A DNA stretch of 64,000 nt from Branchiostoma floridae (GCF_000003815.2 NC_049982.1:30255245-30319244); one strand, 5' to 3'. Positions 1-14,276 are shown, counted from the stretch's first letter. Notes: generated by a model from the letters alone, not told the origin. Translations and numbers: made by a program.

Positions 1-2963
1 CAACCCCCCCGAGACAGTCTTACTTGCTACATATAGCCTTCACATTTTGATTTTCTTATCCAATGTATTCAGTATCGATAGCGAATGCCTTTTCGTAAAG
101 AGAAACAATCACCAAAAACGAAGAAAATGTGAATTTTTTGTTGTTCACTATCATCTTGAAGACTTTGAAGACAAAAATAGGGCAGTCTTAATTCAGTTAC
201 ACGATTCACAGATCGTTAGTTTGACTGAAAACGTCACAACCTTTTCTGAACTTTTGCGAATCGCAGTTGGGTACTTCTTTTTTTCTTTTCTTGGCGTGAT
301 AAAGATTGCTGTTCTCTAAATGTCAATGGTAGAGTCAATCATCCAAACGGATGGCTTGTTGTTCTGGCGGGTATTGAGTGTTCGGGGACCCGGTATCAGC
401 GGAAACAAGCGCACTTCACCGCAAGCTGGGCAAACCTGCCCGCCAACTTATCTCGGTCCTTGGCCGGAAACAGATCTACCCAAACGAGAGATTTCGGAAG
501 AAGACAACACGGTATTCCTCTAGACAGCAGTCAAGCAAAGTCTATGGTATACAGATCGTATCTTATACCTTCCGACAATGAGAAAAAATAGACCGTGTTC
601 GCTGCCAATCTTCTTCAAAGCGGTAGGAGCGAATTTGAAATAATCAAACGCTTTTTAAAAATCTATAGGTCAGAAGCAAGAGTTGTGAGGATCTCGGTGG
701 CCACGCGTTTTAAGTACATAATTCCATCTCAGACTGCACGCCACAGAAATCAAAGGCACACATCTTCAACAGTCGGAGGAGATTTGATCGAAGCGTTATG
801 TTCAACAGCACTTCACGTCAACTCTGAGTCCCAATTAGTGGTGTTAATTAAATCATCTACAGGCACACAGGGTTTGTTTTCTGTAGCCCCCCCGACTTCT
901 CTTTTCAATGGCTGAACTGAACGGTAACGGAACCTAATGCTGGAAAAGCCCCTTTCAGCAATCGAGTCAAATACCCATGTCATGTCAGGTTATTTGCGCA
1001 GAGATGAAAGACGCTACGTGTGACCAGTTTTCGGTTGGAGAGCTGAAGTGGCTTGTACGGGGGCTTGGTCGTGGGGCTGGCGCCACCAATATTTGCTTCT
1101 ATCCCGTACCCCTCCCATAGAGTGCCCACTTCTCAACTTGGGGCATTGTCCGGGCAACAAAGAGCGCGAATGTGCGGCTACTTTCATCACGGAGCGTAAA
1201 AGAGCGGTGAATATGCGAGGTGGGTTATACAAAACGCCCGCCGGCTAGTTCAGCGTACTCCACCTGCACTGTAGTGCCACGAACAATCTCAACAAGAACA
1301 CGGCAACCGAAAATGTTTGAGTAAACCCCGTACGTTTCCAAGGCTCTTCGCATGGCCTGTCTTTTCTTCACCACCGCTGAAAAGGTCCACCGAAAGGTTT
1401 CTCCATACAAAACCGGCCGCTGTTGACAGCATGCGGCATTGTGCGGTGCTAGGTCCTTATCCCAAATAGCTGGCCGCATGAGCGAACTTGTAAGGGTATT
1501 ACATGGCTTGTTTGGTAAGACGAGGCAGGTTAATACTACCAAACGTTTACACTGAGTGATTCGAGTCGTCTATATTACGTTCTGGCATATCAAAAATCAT
1601 TACAAACTGTTTTCAATAAATCGCGACGTGTTGAACTTTTGAGCCGAGGCCCGAGCGTTTTTCCCGCCATTTTCGTTACACTTCGTAACCGATATTTGAT
1701 TGTTTCGAAAAAATCTTTCCTACAGCATCTTTTAAGAGTTTGAAACCACCCTAGAAAAATATATCCCTCAGAATGTCTTCATTGTACAAAAAAGTTTATT
1801 AAGTTTTATAGGATTTTGCTACTTCCAAACGAAATTCCTCTCAGTTTTCGCAGACACAAATCGTTTCAGACAACAAAATAAAATGAAATAAGCCGCCATA
1901 ATCTTCTTAGACATCCTCACAACGTCGACAGTTTCAGCTATACCCTCTTCACCGAGCATTTGTGGTTCCATGCAAGCCACTACATCGATCAGTAGCTAAG
2001 TCTCAGCCAATATGAGGCGATTTTCGTGGCGCCCGGCACTTCTCAAGTGGGCGGGAAAACATAGACATGATAATTTGACTCTTTCAACACCTCTGAGTGG
2101 CACAGAAAAGCGGGGATAATTACTTTACACACTCACCCCGAGTGTATCATTTTTTATATACCAGGGGTCTTATTTAGAAGCAATACACTGTAAAAACTGT
2201 GAAAGAGTTTGTTTGTATTGTATGGCTTCACCTCCCCAACATGCTGACTTTGTTTTTCTTCTGCGTTTTGAGTAAAGTCTGGAAATCTCTAAGTGCAACG
2301 TATTCCGTTTTTGTCTGTGAAAATTTAGCAATGATATAAGAAAAAAAACTACCAGAAAACGGCACTGATAAGCTCGGTTTTCAGACAAGCCGTAAGGTTC
2401 AAAAGTTTGTCAACAATGTAGCCGGTTCAAATACACCTCAGTACCGTAATTTCGAGACTACAAAACAGAAAGGGCTACCAGAACTAATCATTTTTCCGGT
2501 ATAAAACAATGTTCTATGCTTATATTCTGAATTTCTGACAGAAAAGACATCGTTCTTTGGAAGGTCTGGAACAAGGCTATTTTTCCCGCGCTCATTCTGT
2601 CGTCTGTCGTCTGATTTTTGGGCGGGAAACTGACACACAGGTGAGAGAGAGACTGTCTGAGCGAACAGACGACGCCTTCTCGTAGACACGGGCGTAACCA
2701 ACCAAATGAAAATGTCGTCAGCAAAGAGTCGTCCAACACAACAACATCAATCAAAACTAACCTGTCAAAACCACGCCAAGGTCATGCGCGGAAAACGTTG
2801 TAGCGCATGTATAAGAGCGTATTTCATTTATGTAAGTCCCAATTTATCAATATATCTTAGTTATACGCATTCTATACTATATCAGATAAAAAAAACAACT
2901 AAATTATGAATTCTCATGTAGTTATTTCATGTTCTTCAATTTATGTTTGGGTCGCATTTCTAA
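1..2963. other. no recognisable gene
   Basis: Short frames up to 106 codons on both strands, none with a recognised motif or splice-consistent neighbour. No clear repeat was found. Confidence 0.6.
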
Positions 2964-3114
2964 TTCCGGGCCAGGCCGGGCAGTTTTGAGGGGAAGGAAA
3001 TGGATGATATAAAAGACGACAAAAACACAAAATGTACCGAATTTATCTGTCTTATTTGTTATTGATACAAACTTGGATTTTTCGTTCCTGCAAACTACCC
3101 GGCCGGGCCCCGGG
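2964..3114. mobile_element. short GC-ended MITE
   Basis: TTCCGGGCCAGGCCGGGCAG at the left is mirrored by CTACCCGGCCGGGCCCCGGG at the right, with TAA on both sides (961-963 of the 2 kb block and 3115-3117). A TAA target would fit Harbinger. 151 bp. Confidence 0.5.
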
Positions 3115-3117
3115 TAA

Positions 3118-4689
3118 AAAATGTGAACTTAGCATAAATCGATGTCAATGTTAAAAAGATTTCAGTATATAATGGAGGTTACCACATCATTCACTGTATT
3201 TGCATTTTTTTAAAAAATGTCGTCAAATTGTCTTCGATTGAAACTTATTGGAGCTCCTTTGTATAGAGCTTTAGTTTTCAGTCTAGCAAAAAAAATCCTT
3301 CCAGGGATTTGAATACTGTAAAATAACAGCACCTAGACCACCCGATACGTTGTAGATGTTTTCTTTTCTTTCCTCCACACTTGTCGTTTAATTTGCGAGG
3401 GTTGATAATTATCCATGACAATAGGTTGGTGACACCTCGAGCTCTCCTCATGCATGTAGATAGAGATGGCACCTCGGTGCAGGGCGCCCCCTCTATCGGG
3501 GCCCGCAGAGCTCACACCCCGGCGCGAGACGCCCCTCTCCTCCCGCCCAACGTTTCGGGAAGGGCCCGGCGAGATTCCGGACCGCACACGGAGTCAGGCG
3601 ACCACTTGTAATATAGCAAGGTGAAATTCAACGGTGTTGTACCGTGAATACCGAGACAAAATAGCGCAAAACGCTTCGGATATAGATACATATTTTCCAA
3701 AATAGAGTAAAATGCAGGTAAACCATTTGATATACCAGTGCACAACGAACTTTTTCAATCGACAAAGAAATAGAACCAAACCGTATGTTGTATTACTTGA
3801 AATCTCTTTTTTCCTTCGTCTGAATTACGATTTGCGACATATTACATTTAGTGTCAATGTTTGAAAAAGAATTACTGAAAATTTACAGTCACGGACGTTC
3901 ATAATCTTATGTCTTCTGTTGTAGGACATAGGGAGTTAGGTATCTAAGATAAATGTATGTCCCACTTTTGCAGTGCATTTTCTTCTTTCATAATGTCGTA
4001 TTGGATGATCTTCCGTCAAAATTATCAATATAACGTACATAACATAATTTATCTCTCTATACCACAAGTAAAGCACTAACAAGGGGCAAAAAGTCTTAAA
4101 ACCGGATTCCTGAGTGAGACATTATATTACCAACGCTCAGACAGAAACACTCATCACTTGGAAGCCACCGTAATCTAGAAGACGACTTTCTTAGACGATA
4201 AGGATCTTTATCTGTTCCAGTACCTTGAGTACCTGGCGCCCTGAGTCCGTTCCCTCACCATAGGTGGGACGTCTGGCACTCAGGTGATACAATGAGAATC
4301 GTCAATTCAATGGTAAATAGGAGGCGGGCCCAGGTATTGTTTGGTATCTTGTAAGTCAGGTGAGAACGACGGGTATAAAATAACAACCTAACATGGCGAA
4401 CAATGGAGCATTCGTTTAACGCGTTCGTGGTAAGAAAAATAGATCGTACACTTAACACATTATTGGATGGAAAGTTGTCTTTGCGAAAGGAAAACACAAA
4501 TTCAAAACGAAATGAGAATTTGTAATCTATCTAATGTCAATGAGATATGCAAAATCTGCATATACTCGTAACCCCCATTTTATCAATTTGTACACTTTTA
4601 CAACGATAACAAGTACCCAATGCTGTTTTTAAGTCTTTGATACAATACCGAAAAAAGCTTCGTATCCATCATATGTTGTGTTAGCAGAA
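3118..4689. other. no recognisable gene; small GC-rich patch
   Basis: AT-rich, except for about 3470-3605, which is CpG-rich (GGGCGCCCCC, CCCGGCGAG) and could be regulatory. Nothing else supportable. Confidence 0.5.
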
Positions 4690-5942
4690 TTAAGAAAGAA
4701 AGAGAACTTAAGAAAATGTAATGGTCTTACACAAAAAACTCACGAAATTTATCAGTTCGTTTTCTTTTTAATTAAAGAAACCTCTAACGAAATTCTTAGA
4801 GTGTGTATCGTTTTGCTCATAGGAATATTTCACAGAATTGTAAGACGTAAAACTTGCGCATTTAGATTATAAGGATGGGTTTCTAGAATTCCTTAGAATT
4901 GTGAAACGTAAAACTTGCGCCTTTAGAAGAATGAGTTTTTTTTACCATTTCTTAGAATTGTAAGACGTACTAGTAAACCATGAATCTTTAGAAGGATGAA
5001 TCTTTGTAGAATTACTGAGGATTTGAACACGTAAAACTTGCGTCCTTAGATTTAGAAGGATGAGTTTTTGTAGAATTTCTTAGACTTATAAGACGTAAAA
5101 CTTGCGTCTTTAGAATTTAAGGATGAGTTTTTAGGATTTCTTTGAATTGTAACATGCGTCTTTAGAAGGATGAGTCAAGTAGAGAAGCCACATAAGGAAG
5201 TAAGGAATCGAGCCCACTTTTAGCCAACCCCACCCACTTTGCTAATACCAGGTACATAATTCATATCAAACCACAATCTGTCTAGTAAAAAATAAATCCC
5301 AGTAAGTATCAGTGACGAGCCAGTCAGTCTGGCCCAGGGATCCCACATACAGGTGTGAGTTGTGATCGTGTTGTTGTTGTATTCACGGTGTTAGTCGGGA
5401 GGTGTCGATATAAGTTGGGTGAACAAAAGTATGAAGAATAAACTTGTAATAGCCTTACACAGAAAGCTCAAGAAATTCATCAGTTGGTGTTCTTTTTAAA
5501 GAAAGCTCTAACGAAATTCTTAGTGTATGTAACTTTCCTCATTGGAAAATTTCTTAGAATCGTAAGACGTAAAACCTGCGCCTTTAGAAGGATAAGCATT
5601 TTAAAGAATTTCTTAGAATTGTAAGACATGAAACTTGTGTCCGTAGAAGGATGATCTTTTAGCATTTCTTAGAATTGTAAGACGTAAAACTTGCGCCTTT
5701 AGAAGGGTGAGTTAAGTAGAGAAGCCACATCAGGAACGAAGGAATCGAGCCCACTTTTAGCCAACCCCACCCCTCGCTAATACCAGGTACATAATTCATA
5801 AAACAACCACAATCTGTCTAGTAAGAAATAAAACCCAGTAAGTATAAGTGACTAGCCAGTCAGTCTGGCCCAGGGATTCCGCATACAGGTGTGAGTTGTG
5901 ATCGTGTTGTTGTTGTATTCACGGTGTGAGTCGGGAGGTGTG
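4690..5942 (+). repeat. ~0.5-0.7 kb direct duplication with internal ~60-bp units
   Basis: 4690-5410 and 5440-5942 share the order: TTACACA(A/G)AAA, ATCAGTT, several units of TTCTTAGAATTGTAAGACGT then AAAACTTGCGCCTTTAGAAGG, then a conserved ~230-bp end (GAATCGAGCCCACTTTTAGC ... GTCGGGAGGTGT). The first copy has more of the 60-bp units than the second. No protein signature. Confidence 0.8.
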
Positions 5943-7197
5943 GTCGGGCATTGTTTCCTACGATCACTCCGTCATACCATCTTACCGTCAAAGTACCGGG
6001 CAAGAACAACAGAAACATCTGTAGCGCTTAGGGCGGTCTGACAATAAAACAACAACAATATGTTGGTCGTATAGTGGGAGAAGGGGGATATTGCATTTGA
6101 TGTACGATCGATTTTGTTGTCGTACGATTTTCTAGAACCTTTTCTAGAAACCGGTATACGTCAGTCGCACGACGCTATAATTTTCAGCGAAACGACCGTC
6201 GACAAAGACCTGCGACAACAGCCGAATTTTGCACGACACAAGCACGACTGGCTGGTCCGATATTCAATTCCTTCAGTTTATTGTCGTAAGTCTGCCGTAC
6301 GACGGGCGCAACTATGGCGACTACAGGTGCAAAGTATACGCACGCACGACACAGAAAACTATGTAGTGAATTCAAACGAATCAAAAAGTTCACAAATATT
6401 GCCCTTTTTATCTTGTACCTTTGCCTCCGACTAAAGAAGCTTTTAGGGCGTTTTCTTAAAGATTTGAAGAGTTTGTCTCATGTTGAAAACACAAGTTGAC
6501 CATGCGCGAAAATTCAACAAACGAACACATCTTCCAGGAATTTATTGCATAGAGCAAAAACCTCAGAAAGAACAAGATTTTCGTTGCCATTACAACATCA
6601 CTCATTTTTCGCTAGCAGACAATTGAATCACACAAACACACAAGGCAACATACATATATACAACATGTACTACCAATATATTTTATCGAAGGTGCTCAGT
6701 TCCTAAGACTAGTCTGAAGGACCTATACTCTAGTTTGCAGCATGTAATCCTCTAGATGGATAGGTCTCTGTTAGGGGCTTTACGAAAGGATCTTCTGCAA
6801 TAGACTACTGGATTATATGGATTATTCATCGCCCAGATTATCCGTAATCCCCGTGCTTAACCCCAGGCCCCCTGTGACGCCACTGGCTCCCAAGGCCAGG
6901 GACAGTCGTCTTATTTTCGTCTGTCACAAGATCGCAAAGTACCGAGTAGTTCACGAAGATTTGGACGTCTTATCTATGTATGGGACAATAGGGCTCGCTA
7001 GTAGCGATAGTGTTCAGATACTGGCTTTCGTAGAATTGGTGAGAAGAAAAAGAACACCCAAATGGCTACATTTTTAGAAATGCACGTTTTTATGCGCGTA
7101 GTCTTTGTAATGTACCGGACTAAGAAACAACTGTGACGTAACGCCATGCAGTCGTCAGTTTAAATCAGGTAACGTTATAGATAGTAAGCAGTGAGTG
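5943..7197. other. no recognisable gene
   Basis: Many GTCGTACGA/TCGTACGAC-type motifs occur around 6100-6310, which may be a decayed inverted-repeat element. Its ends could not be fixed. Confidence 0.45.
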
Positions 7198-7365
7198 ATA
7201 GAGAGAGAGAGAGAGAGAGAGACTGGGGAGAGAGAGGGGGGAGAGAGAGAGGGAAAGAGAGAGAGGGAGAGACGGGTAGAGAGAGGGAGAAACAGATGAA
7301 AGGAGAAAGAGGTAGATAAAGTGAGGTAAGGAAAGAGAATAGAAGGAAAGAAAGGAGAGAGGCGT
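7198..7365 (+). repeat. (GA)n-rich tract
   Basis: A perfect GA run at 7200-7221, then degenerate GAGGGA. Complementary frames made of S, L and P are artefacts. Confidence 0.9.
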
Positions 7366-8039
7366 TCGGAATTGAGTAATTTCTCCTCAATGATACCACA
7401 GTGCACAAGAATGGCCAATCTACTGACTAGTAAAATCTAAAATTAACGATTTCAAAAATTTGTCATCTCCCCTAAGCAATCTTCATCAATAAAGAAAGCC
7501 GCAAATCCATTTTCCACCCGGTAATTAGTATAAACCCTTGGAAGTAGTCGATAAACTGTTTACCTAATCTATTTGTAGTCACTTAGACAAGTCCTCGCCC
7601 ACTTTTCCCAGTACATCATTATCTCATAGGTGTGTTCGTATCTTGTTTTGATTATTGTCTGAATGCGCCGCTCGATAACAAAGTTATATTCAAAGGGCAC
7701 AAGGACAAGCTCAGTTGAGCGTTTTGTAGCCTTTACCAGGCTCCACAGGTCGCTGGAAAAATAGCAGAGATCGGCCACATAAGACAGAAAACACTCCAGA
7801 GGAGTAAGGTGGCCGAAGAGTACAGTTTGCGATAATTAGTAGACTTTAAAGACGATGGTGACACCCAACAGGCTACTTCGGTCACAAACTGTACTCCTCA
7901 GCTATTCAACTCCTCTAGCGTGTTTTTTGTCTTATTTGGCCAAATTCTCCAACGATCTGTCGAGCCTGGTAGAGACTAGGTTTTTTTGCATTCTATGATA
8001 TTCTGTAAGGTTTCTTTGAATGCAAAATCCATGTCGACA

Positions 8040-8335
8040 TCCTGCTACTTTTTTTCAGTACGCGTGCTTGAAAGCTAATGATACTACCCTAGTATTTATC
8101 GAAGTCAAACAAAATTAGAGTCAGTTTTTTTATCAGTCGATACCATCATGACAACTACTTTTTTGTTTTTATTGATAATTTTTTTGTAGCGTTTATGCGA
8201 AAGCAACGGCTATGGTAGCCCTGCTACTTTTTTCTTTCAGTACGCGTGCTTGAAAGCCGATGATACAACCCTAGTATTTATCGAAGTCAAACAAAATTAG
8301 AGTCAGTTTTTTATCAGTCGACGCCATCATGATAA
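8040..8335 (+). repeat. direct duplication of a ~115-bp unit, 180 bp apart
   Basis: TTCAGTACGCGTGCTTGAAAG through TATCAGTCGA(T/C)(A/G)CCATCATGA occurs at 8054-8152 and 8236-8332 with few differences. CTGCTACTTTTTT precedes both. Confidence 0.8.
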
Positions 8336-10146
8336 ATGTCGTGTCTGCTAACAGGCACTTCTGCAGACGTTCAAACATTGTCCCACAATTACCGGTAGCC
8401 TTCTGACAAAATATGATGAGATATGTCACGATCTTCGACCCAAAGGAGGTCCAAATGGGGCCAAAGTACCTTAATATGAGATGATATGCTAGACAAATGA
8501 ACTGTTCCTATAACACGTCGACCGGTCAAATATTATAATGAGAACGAGAAAGGAGACACGTAGTCAAGATCTATTTATATTATATATTTAATGGGACCGG
8601 GTAGGTGATAAATCTGGATAAATATAACACTCTAGCGTGTCAAATACCACGCATTTTAGCGTAGTAAACTCTGGACAAACTTATAAAGCAGGAATGTTTA
8701 TCAAACTATACAAAATTATTAAACAAGAACATCTAGTAGTACGCAACTTTAAATTAGTAGTTCAAAAGACATTGTTTCGAGGAGAACAATCCAATTAGAA
8801 ACGATAAAATTAATCAGAATATTATAAAACATACAATGAATTACAAGTGGATGTTTCTTTAAATACAACTAAGCTTATATTTTGAATCGTTTTGTGAAGT
8901 TATTTTATATGTATTTTTTTCTTTTATACCGTATTGCATTGTTTGAAGATATAGTGCACCCATTATGAAATAGACAACGTTAAATAGTAGATTATTCTCT
9001 GCCGTACCTAGCATGGGCATCTTTATTTGTTGCACATTCTAGAACTATATTGGCCAATTCTTCAAAAACCGTTTTGTGAAAAATAATAATGGTCAATTGT
9101 GCTAACGTAAGCTTCGTCCCAGCGGTTCTGCAAATGGGCATGTGTTAATTGCAAGGTCAAGTGGGGTCACCTTAGTTATGTGTAACACCGTCTGCCGTGG
9201 ACTGATAGATGCGCATTCGATGGTTTCGTGTTGCCGCGTGTTTGCGCGACGTTCTACCGTTGCTATACACAACCACATACAAACCCACCCCGCTTAAAAA
9301 CTCTGTAAGTGCTCATTTATGATACTTGAAACACATGCTACAGTAGGACGCGTCATAAGTGTAAAATATGATGAGGGACAGTTACAAGTGGTTCAGCAAA
9401 TATGTCATTTTTTTCCGGCGCCTGTATCGTAACAGTTCTGTCAACTAAGCTAAAACATTGTCCGACGGCTACTGGTGGCAATAGAAAGAACATCATAACC
9501 AACAAACGGTCAGAAACAATGTTTAAAACTACAACACAATCTTGTAACGAAATAAACGGTGTATTGGCAACGTTGAACGCTTTGAAATATGCCGCTTTCG
9601 AATGGTTGAAACCATTCAGATTTTGAAAATAGAACGCAATACTACTCTCTTTTAAGAGGAGCGCCAGTGTAATTTTTCCGGCTACTACTATATCTCCGCG
9701 ACTCAACCTCTGCTTGGAAAGTAACGCGATACATCCAACAAGTTCGACACACTCCTTTAAACTTTGAAAGCATTGAAATACGCAAATGGTTCCAACTAGT
9801 ATTATGGAGTATACTAAGACTACAATATATCAGGATTATTTCATACCTTGATATCTATGTCACGTTATATGTGTTTATGTGTGCAGGCGTACATATTAGT
9901 CCTGGTACCTAGTTTAATTTTTTTTATGGTGATGTTGTAATTGTAATGCTTTGCTAATCTTTGAACAAATGTACAGATGCACATTCCAACGCTCACACAA
10001 GTTGTCGTGCGATTCTTTGGTTCTTGTTTTCGTAGGGTTTTTGGAAGGGGACCTGACACAACCGACCGTCGACAAAATCTACGTACTCTTAGAAGTTGGA
10101 GGTAATACAACAGCAACTTGAAACAAGAGCTATCTACCACTCAAAG
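8336..10146. other. no recognisable gene
   Basis: AT-rich sequence. The 117-codon minus frame at 9353-9706 has no recognised motif and its composition follows the local base bias. Confidence 0.5.
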
Positions 10147-10198
10147 GTCACGCGCACACGCGCACACACGCACGCACGTACACACGCACACACACACG

Positions 10199-10267
<69 letters not shown>

Positions 10268-10292
10268 GCGTGCACACGCACGCACACACACA
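10147..10292 (+). repeat. (CA)n microsatellite
   Basis: Long CA run with CG-containing interruptions at both ends. All His/Thr and Val/Cys frames here are artefacts. Confidence 0.95.
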
Positions 10293-10379
10293 CAAACAGA
10301 TCCCGATAAATCCCTTTCAAAAGACGGATGCAACCGAACTAAGATACCCTACCCAGTAGTGAACTAGATTTCCCAGTTA

Positions 10380-10429
10380 CAAACAAACAAACAAACAAAC
10401 AAACAAACAAACAAACAAACAAACAAACT
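10380..10429 (+). repeat. (AAAC)n microsatellite
   Basis: About 12 tetramer units. The same tetramer ends the LINE at 18712, so this may be an isolated retroelement tail. Confidence 0.9.
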
Positions 10430-10763
10430 GATTGGAACCAAGAGCTCAACTTTGTGATTGCTACCAATTGAGCTACAGAGACACCCTAATTCGGCCATAC
10501 TACGCTGTATATGTCCTATGTAGCAAATCGCCAATATCTATAACGCATATACACATTGCATGCATAAGCAAGTGTGACGTGTATAAAAGCGTTATGTTAT
10601 CATAGAGCATTTGCTTCTTACATTGTATAAATATTATATGAAGCCTGGTTTATACAATGAACCTACTTTTTTGTTGTCTCAATGGTGGACTTGACTTTGT
10701 GGTCATTTCACAACAAATCTCTTGTTCTTGCACACAATTGTTTCACAAGGGTCATTTTGTGGA

Positions 10764-10806
10764 TAAAATTACCACAAAAGAGGGAAAGAAAATAGTATGA
10801 ACGCCA
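10764..10806. repeat. short dispersed repeat, also at 14127-14167
   Basis: TACCACAAAAGAGGGAAAGAAA and AGTATGAACGCC are shared by the two places, about 40 bp long. Confidence 0.5.
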
Positions 10807-11219
10807 CTTTCCGTTCGAAAGACAACAAAGGGAATTCCAGGCGCCGCCTTGTGAAGCTAGGAAACATCACAACGATATCGTCTCCCACCCAAAAAAAGTC
10901 CATAATCAAAAACCTATTAGCATTATCTTGGTAATCTTCAAATTTACGCCACCTCCTACGTAACACAAAACATGTCGGAAAACTGCTCACACAATGCCGC
11001 ATACATACATATACACTCAGCAAACCTGTACTTAAACGTTATGTAGAACATTGGTCTCGAGGACACTTACTTGCAGTTAATATGAAATTGATGAATTTGT
11101 CTATAGAAATATTCCAGAAGGAAGCTTGAAGTATTCAGAACGCGTGGGGTAAAAGGTGTGAATCTGTGACATTATCGCGAAAGAAAAGGACGAAAAAGAA
11201 AAAGGAAGGGAAGAGATTG

Positions 11220-11505
11220 ACAAACAACGCGTAAAGAGAGGAGAGAAAGAGAGTGAGGGAGAGAAAAGAGTGAGGAAGAGAAAGAGGGAGAGAGAGAGAA
11301 AGAGGGAGGGAGAGAGAAAGAGGGAGAAAGAGGGAGAATGGATAAAAAAAGAAAGAGTGGGGTAGAAGGAAAAAGGGAAGAGAGAGGGAGAGGGAGAGAA
11401 AGAGGGAGAGAAGGAGGAAGAAAGAAAGAATAATTGAGGGAGGGAGAAATCTTGAGTGGTAAATAGAGAGAGAATGAGAGTGAGGGAGAGAGACAGAAAG
11501 ATATT
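11220..11505 (+). repeat. polypurine (GA/GGGA)n tract
   Basis: About 285 bp, almost entirely purine on the plus strand. Frames on the other strand rich in S, L and F (156 and 123 codons) are translations of this tract. Confidence 0.9.
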
Positions 11506-14276
11506 GAGAAATAGTGAACGAGAGAAGAGTTTACAACAGTCACGCCAAGAATTGTATATCGATCTACACAACGTAGTATATGCTATAAAAACAGTTATGT
11601 CTCTATATTGTCATATATTAGAAATTCTAACTCAAAGAGACAAATTATCATTAAGATATGAGAAATATTGGTCCTAGGTGACTTAGAATTCGTAGAATCC
11701 GACATAATTAATACTGTCCAACTGTATCACCTGTATCATCCCCTATTGCCTTCTTGATAAATCATTTAAGACCATGTCATTAAGAACGAAGTCATATAGT
11801 TACATGAGACGTTAGTAATATTGTGTATTTTTCGACATAAAAACAATGAAATATCTGCCAAATATCTATTTGAATAAAACTGTTTTTCTCCATGACTATA
11901 TCGTTACAAAAGATTTTCTTATTATTCTTCTTCAAATCATTTAGCATATGTTTTTACATACCAAGAATGATTTAAAGTGGTCAGGTTTAGAGAAACCACA
12001 TGTTACAACAGGACCTGCTTGAATCAGCATAAAGTAAAAGTCTCGCAAAAATGGACGAAACTCTAGTCGCCTTGCCACCTGCCTTACGTATATATAAATC
12101 AGTTAACAGATCAGTGAGAATCTATTGGCGGGAGGTATATGAATGGGATAATGACTGGTAAAGTGTTATCTAAGTGTGTCAATCGCTCGTCTTGCTCTAA
12201 TTGACTGGTCAGGAACTCTACACGCCAGTCACCGTAACCCAAATTTTTAAGTAAACGATGAAAACTACACTTCCTTACCTCTAAGGTCGCCCGGCGAAGT
12301 CTGCTTGTGCTTCGGTAGTGGTAGGTTGCCGGCAACGTACACTTGTCGCGATCGACCGCTCGGAAAGCCATCTTTTCCTAAAGAGTAGAACGATATATCT
12401 ATATCCTTCCCTTTGGGGATCGAACCCAGGACTGTAAGTTCTGTATGAGAGTTGCCTCGTCCCTATAGCCTGCGAGCAGACGCCACGAGAGTGTTTGAAG
12501 AGTTTTCGTCGCGCCCTGATGTCAAGTTAGTCCCAGCTCAGGTGACTGGAGACCCGATGTTTCATCACGAGCGAATCAACCTGTCAGATCATATATCTTC
12601 AGGGCGTGGTGGCCTACGTCACATACGCCTCCTCCTTAAACATCTCTCTACCAATAGATAATTAGAGATAGAGCGTTAGATAGGTGAGAATAGTAGCTAG
12701 AATGCGACAGGGGAAGTGTTTAGAAACTGCCCTAGACTGTGAATCAATAAAAGAAAGGCCGGCGGCCGGCGATGTTGTGTAGTGGTCCCGCCGCACCTAT
12801 TCGTTCATATCTCCAACTGGCGCCAGCGGCGAGTTTGTAATCACACTGTGGGCTGGGGGCTGAAGAGGCTTGAAGGTAACGCCGGGACAACACGGGAACG
12901 GAGGAGGCCTAGGGCGGGAACTTAGCGGGAATTCAATGGAGGAACAAGAGAGATGAAGTGTTGGTGATGGTTGGTGCTAAGCCTAAGGTGAAAGTTTTGG
13001 CGGGACTTGCAAAGTCTGGACATTTTTCTTCTGTCTTCAAGTGACGCTGTATCTGTATCTATATAGCCGGTTTAACCGCCCTTCGGCGTAACACACCAGC
13101 TTCGCAGGCACGCGGCGCGGCAGCAGCTGGTTATATTACACTGAACGACCTATCACACCTAACTTTTGTACATCTATAGCTATCTGTGCTGACTTGACAG
13201 TACAAGTATCGACATACACACGTACCCTTGAACTGGTAAAAGTAGAACATTCCCTCTTTAATTTTTTTTAAAGTTAGACGCATACTTTTAAATGATGAAA
13301 GTCGGAAGTACCGATGCAGTACCATGTGACAAGCCACTAGGGGGCCCAAGAGCTGATCATTTCGAGATATGATCAAAGCCTACTCACAATTGCAAGTCAA
13401 ATTTGAAAAAAAAGAACAATCCAGCAAGTACGCTTGAATTGTCATGTTCACAGACAGCCCCCCCCCCCTTAAACGCACAAAAAAAAATCTTGATGAAGGT
13501 AAGAAGAAAATCCGACGGGGGTATGTGGGCAGAGAGTATGTGTGTGTGTGTGTCGGGTACAAAGTAGACCTTATCAGCCAACACCTATCTAAACCAAAAA
13601 GTCATCAAATCTCTCCAGATGTTGTTGAGTTGTTGATGATTACAAATGCGTGGAAACACGTCCAGATAGAAAAAACAAACCGACAAACCCAAATCAGTGC
13701 CTTCAATTTTCATGCAGGTGCATTAATACTTAGGATATATTCTTATTTTACATTATTTGTTTTCAAATATTATCCTCACATGCGTAATCAACTTTATATA
13801 GCGAAAAGAAAACTTTCGACAACTAGCGCTAGATGATATAATTTAGATATTCTATTTCTTTTTGTTAAAAAGAAAATGTTAAGGTATCCTTGCGTATTGT
13901 TGCCAGTTGTCTCCATTTTTTATCATTAGAATGTACATGCACAGCTTCTTTAGATTTAAACTGTATTTACTGTAAAAATGCTATACGTTCAAATGTTTAA
14001 AACAATACCTTTCTCCGCATCCAACTTATGATAGATATCTAATTTCATTTCATTTTCTTTATTTCGCCAGAAAATATATATCACATGCTAGCTATAGGTA
14101 TACTTAATCATAACTATAATATACTTTTACCACAAAAGAGGGAAAGAAATAAGTATGAACGCCCATTCCCCTATAGATATTATTTACATGATGAGACATA
14201 AACTTTTCTCCAACTCAAAGAAATGACTTAACGGTAAATTTCGACCGAATCACAATGTCTTCTACAGCTATCTAAC
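11506..14276. other. no recognisable gene, apart from the SINE head at 12.4 kb
   Basis: About 12750-13110 is GC-richer (GGCCGGCGGCCGGC, AGCCGGTTTAACCGCCC) and looks like repeat-derived sequence, but no second copy is in the window to prove it. Confidence 0.45.
12400..12475 (-). mobile_element. tRNA-like SINE head
   Basis: In minus sense GGGACGAGGCAACTCTCAT is followed by CCTGGGTTCGATCCCCAAAG, an excellent B box. There is no second half of a tRNA acceptor stem. Confidence 0.45.

Noticed and set aside
1225-1542. 105-codon minus frame ending VEIVRGTTVQVEYAELAGG
   Set aside because: Looks protein-like at its end, but no family is recognised and no flanking exon could be joined. Not enough to call a gene.
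11101-11571. 156-codon Ser/Leu/Phe-rich frame
   Set aside because: Translation of the polypurine tract complement.
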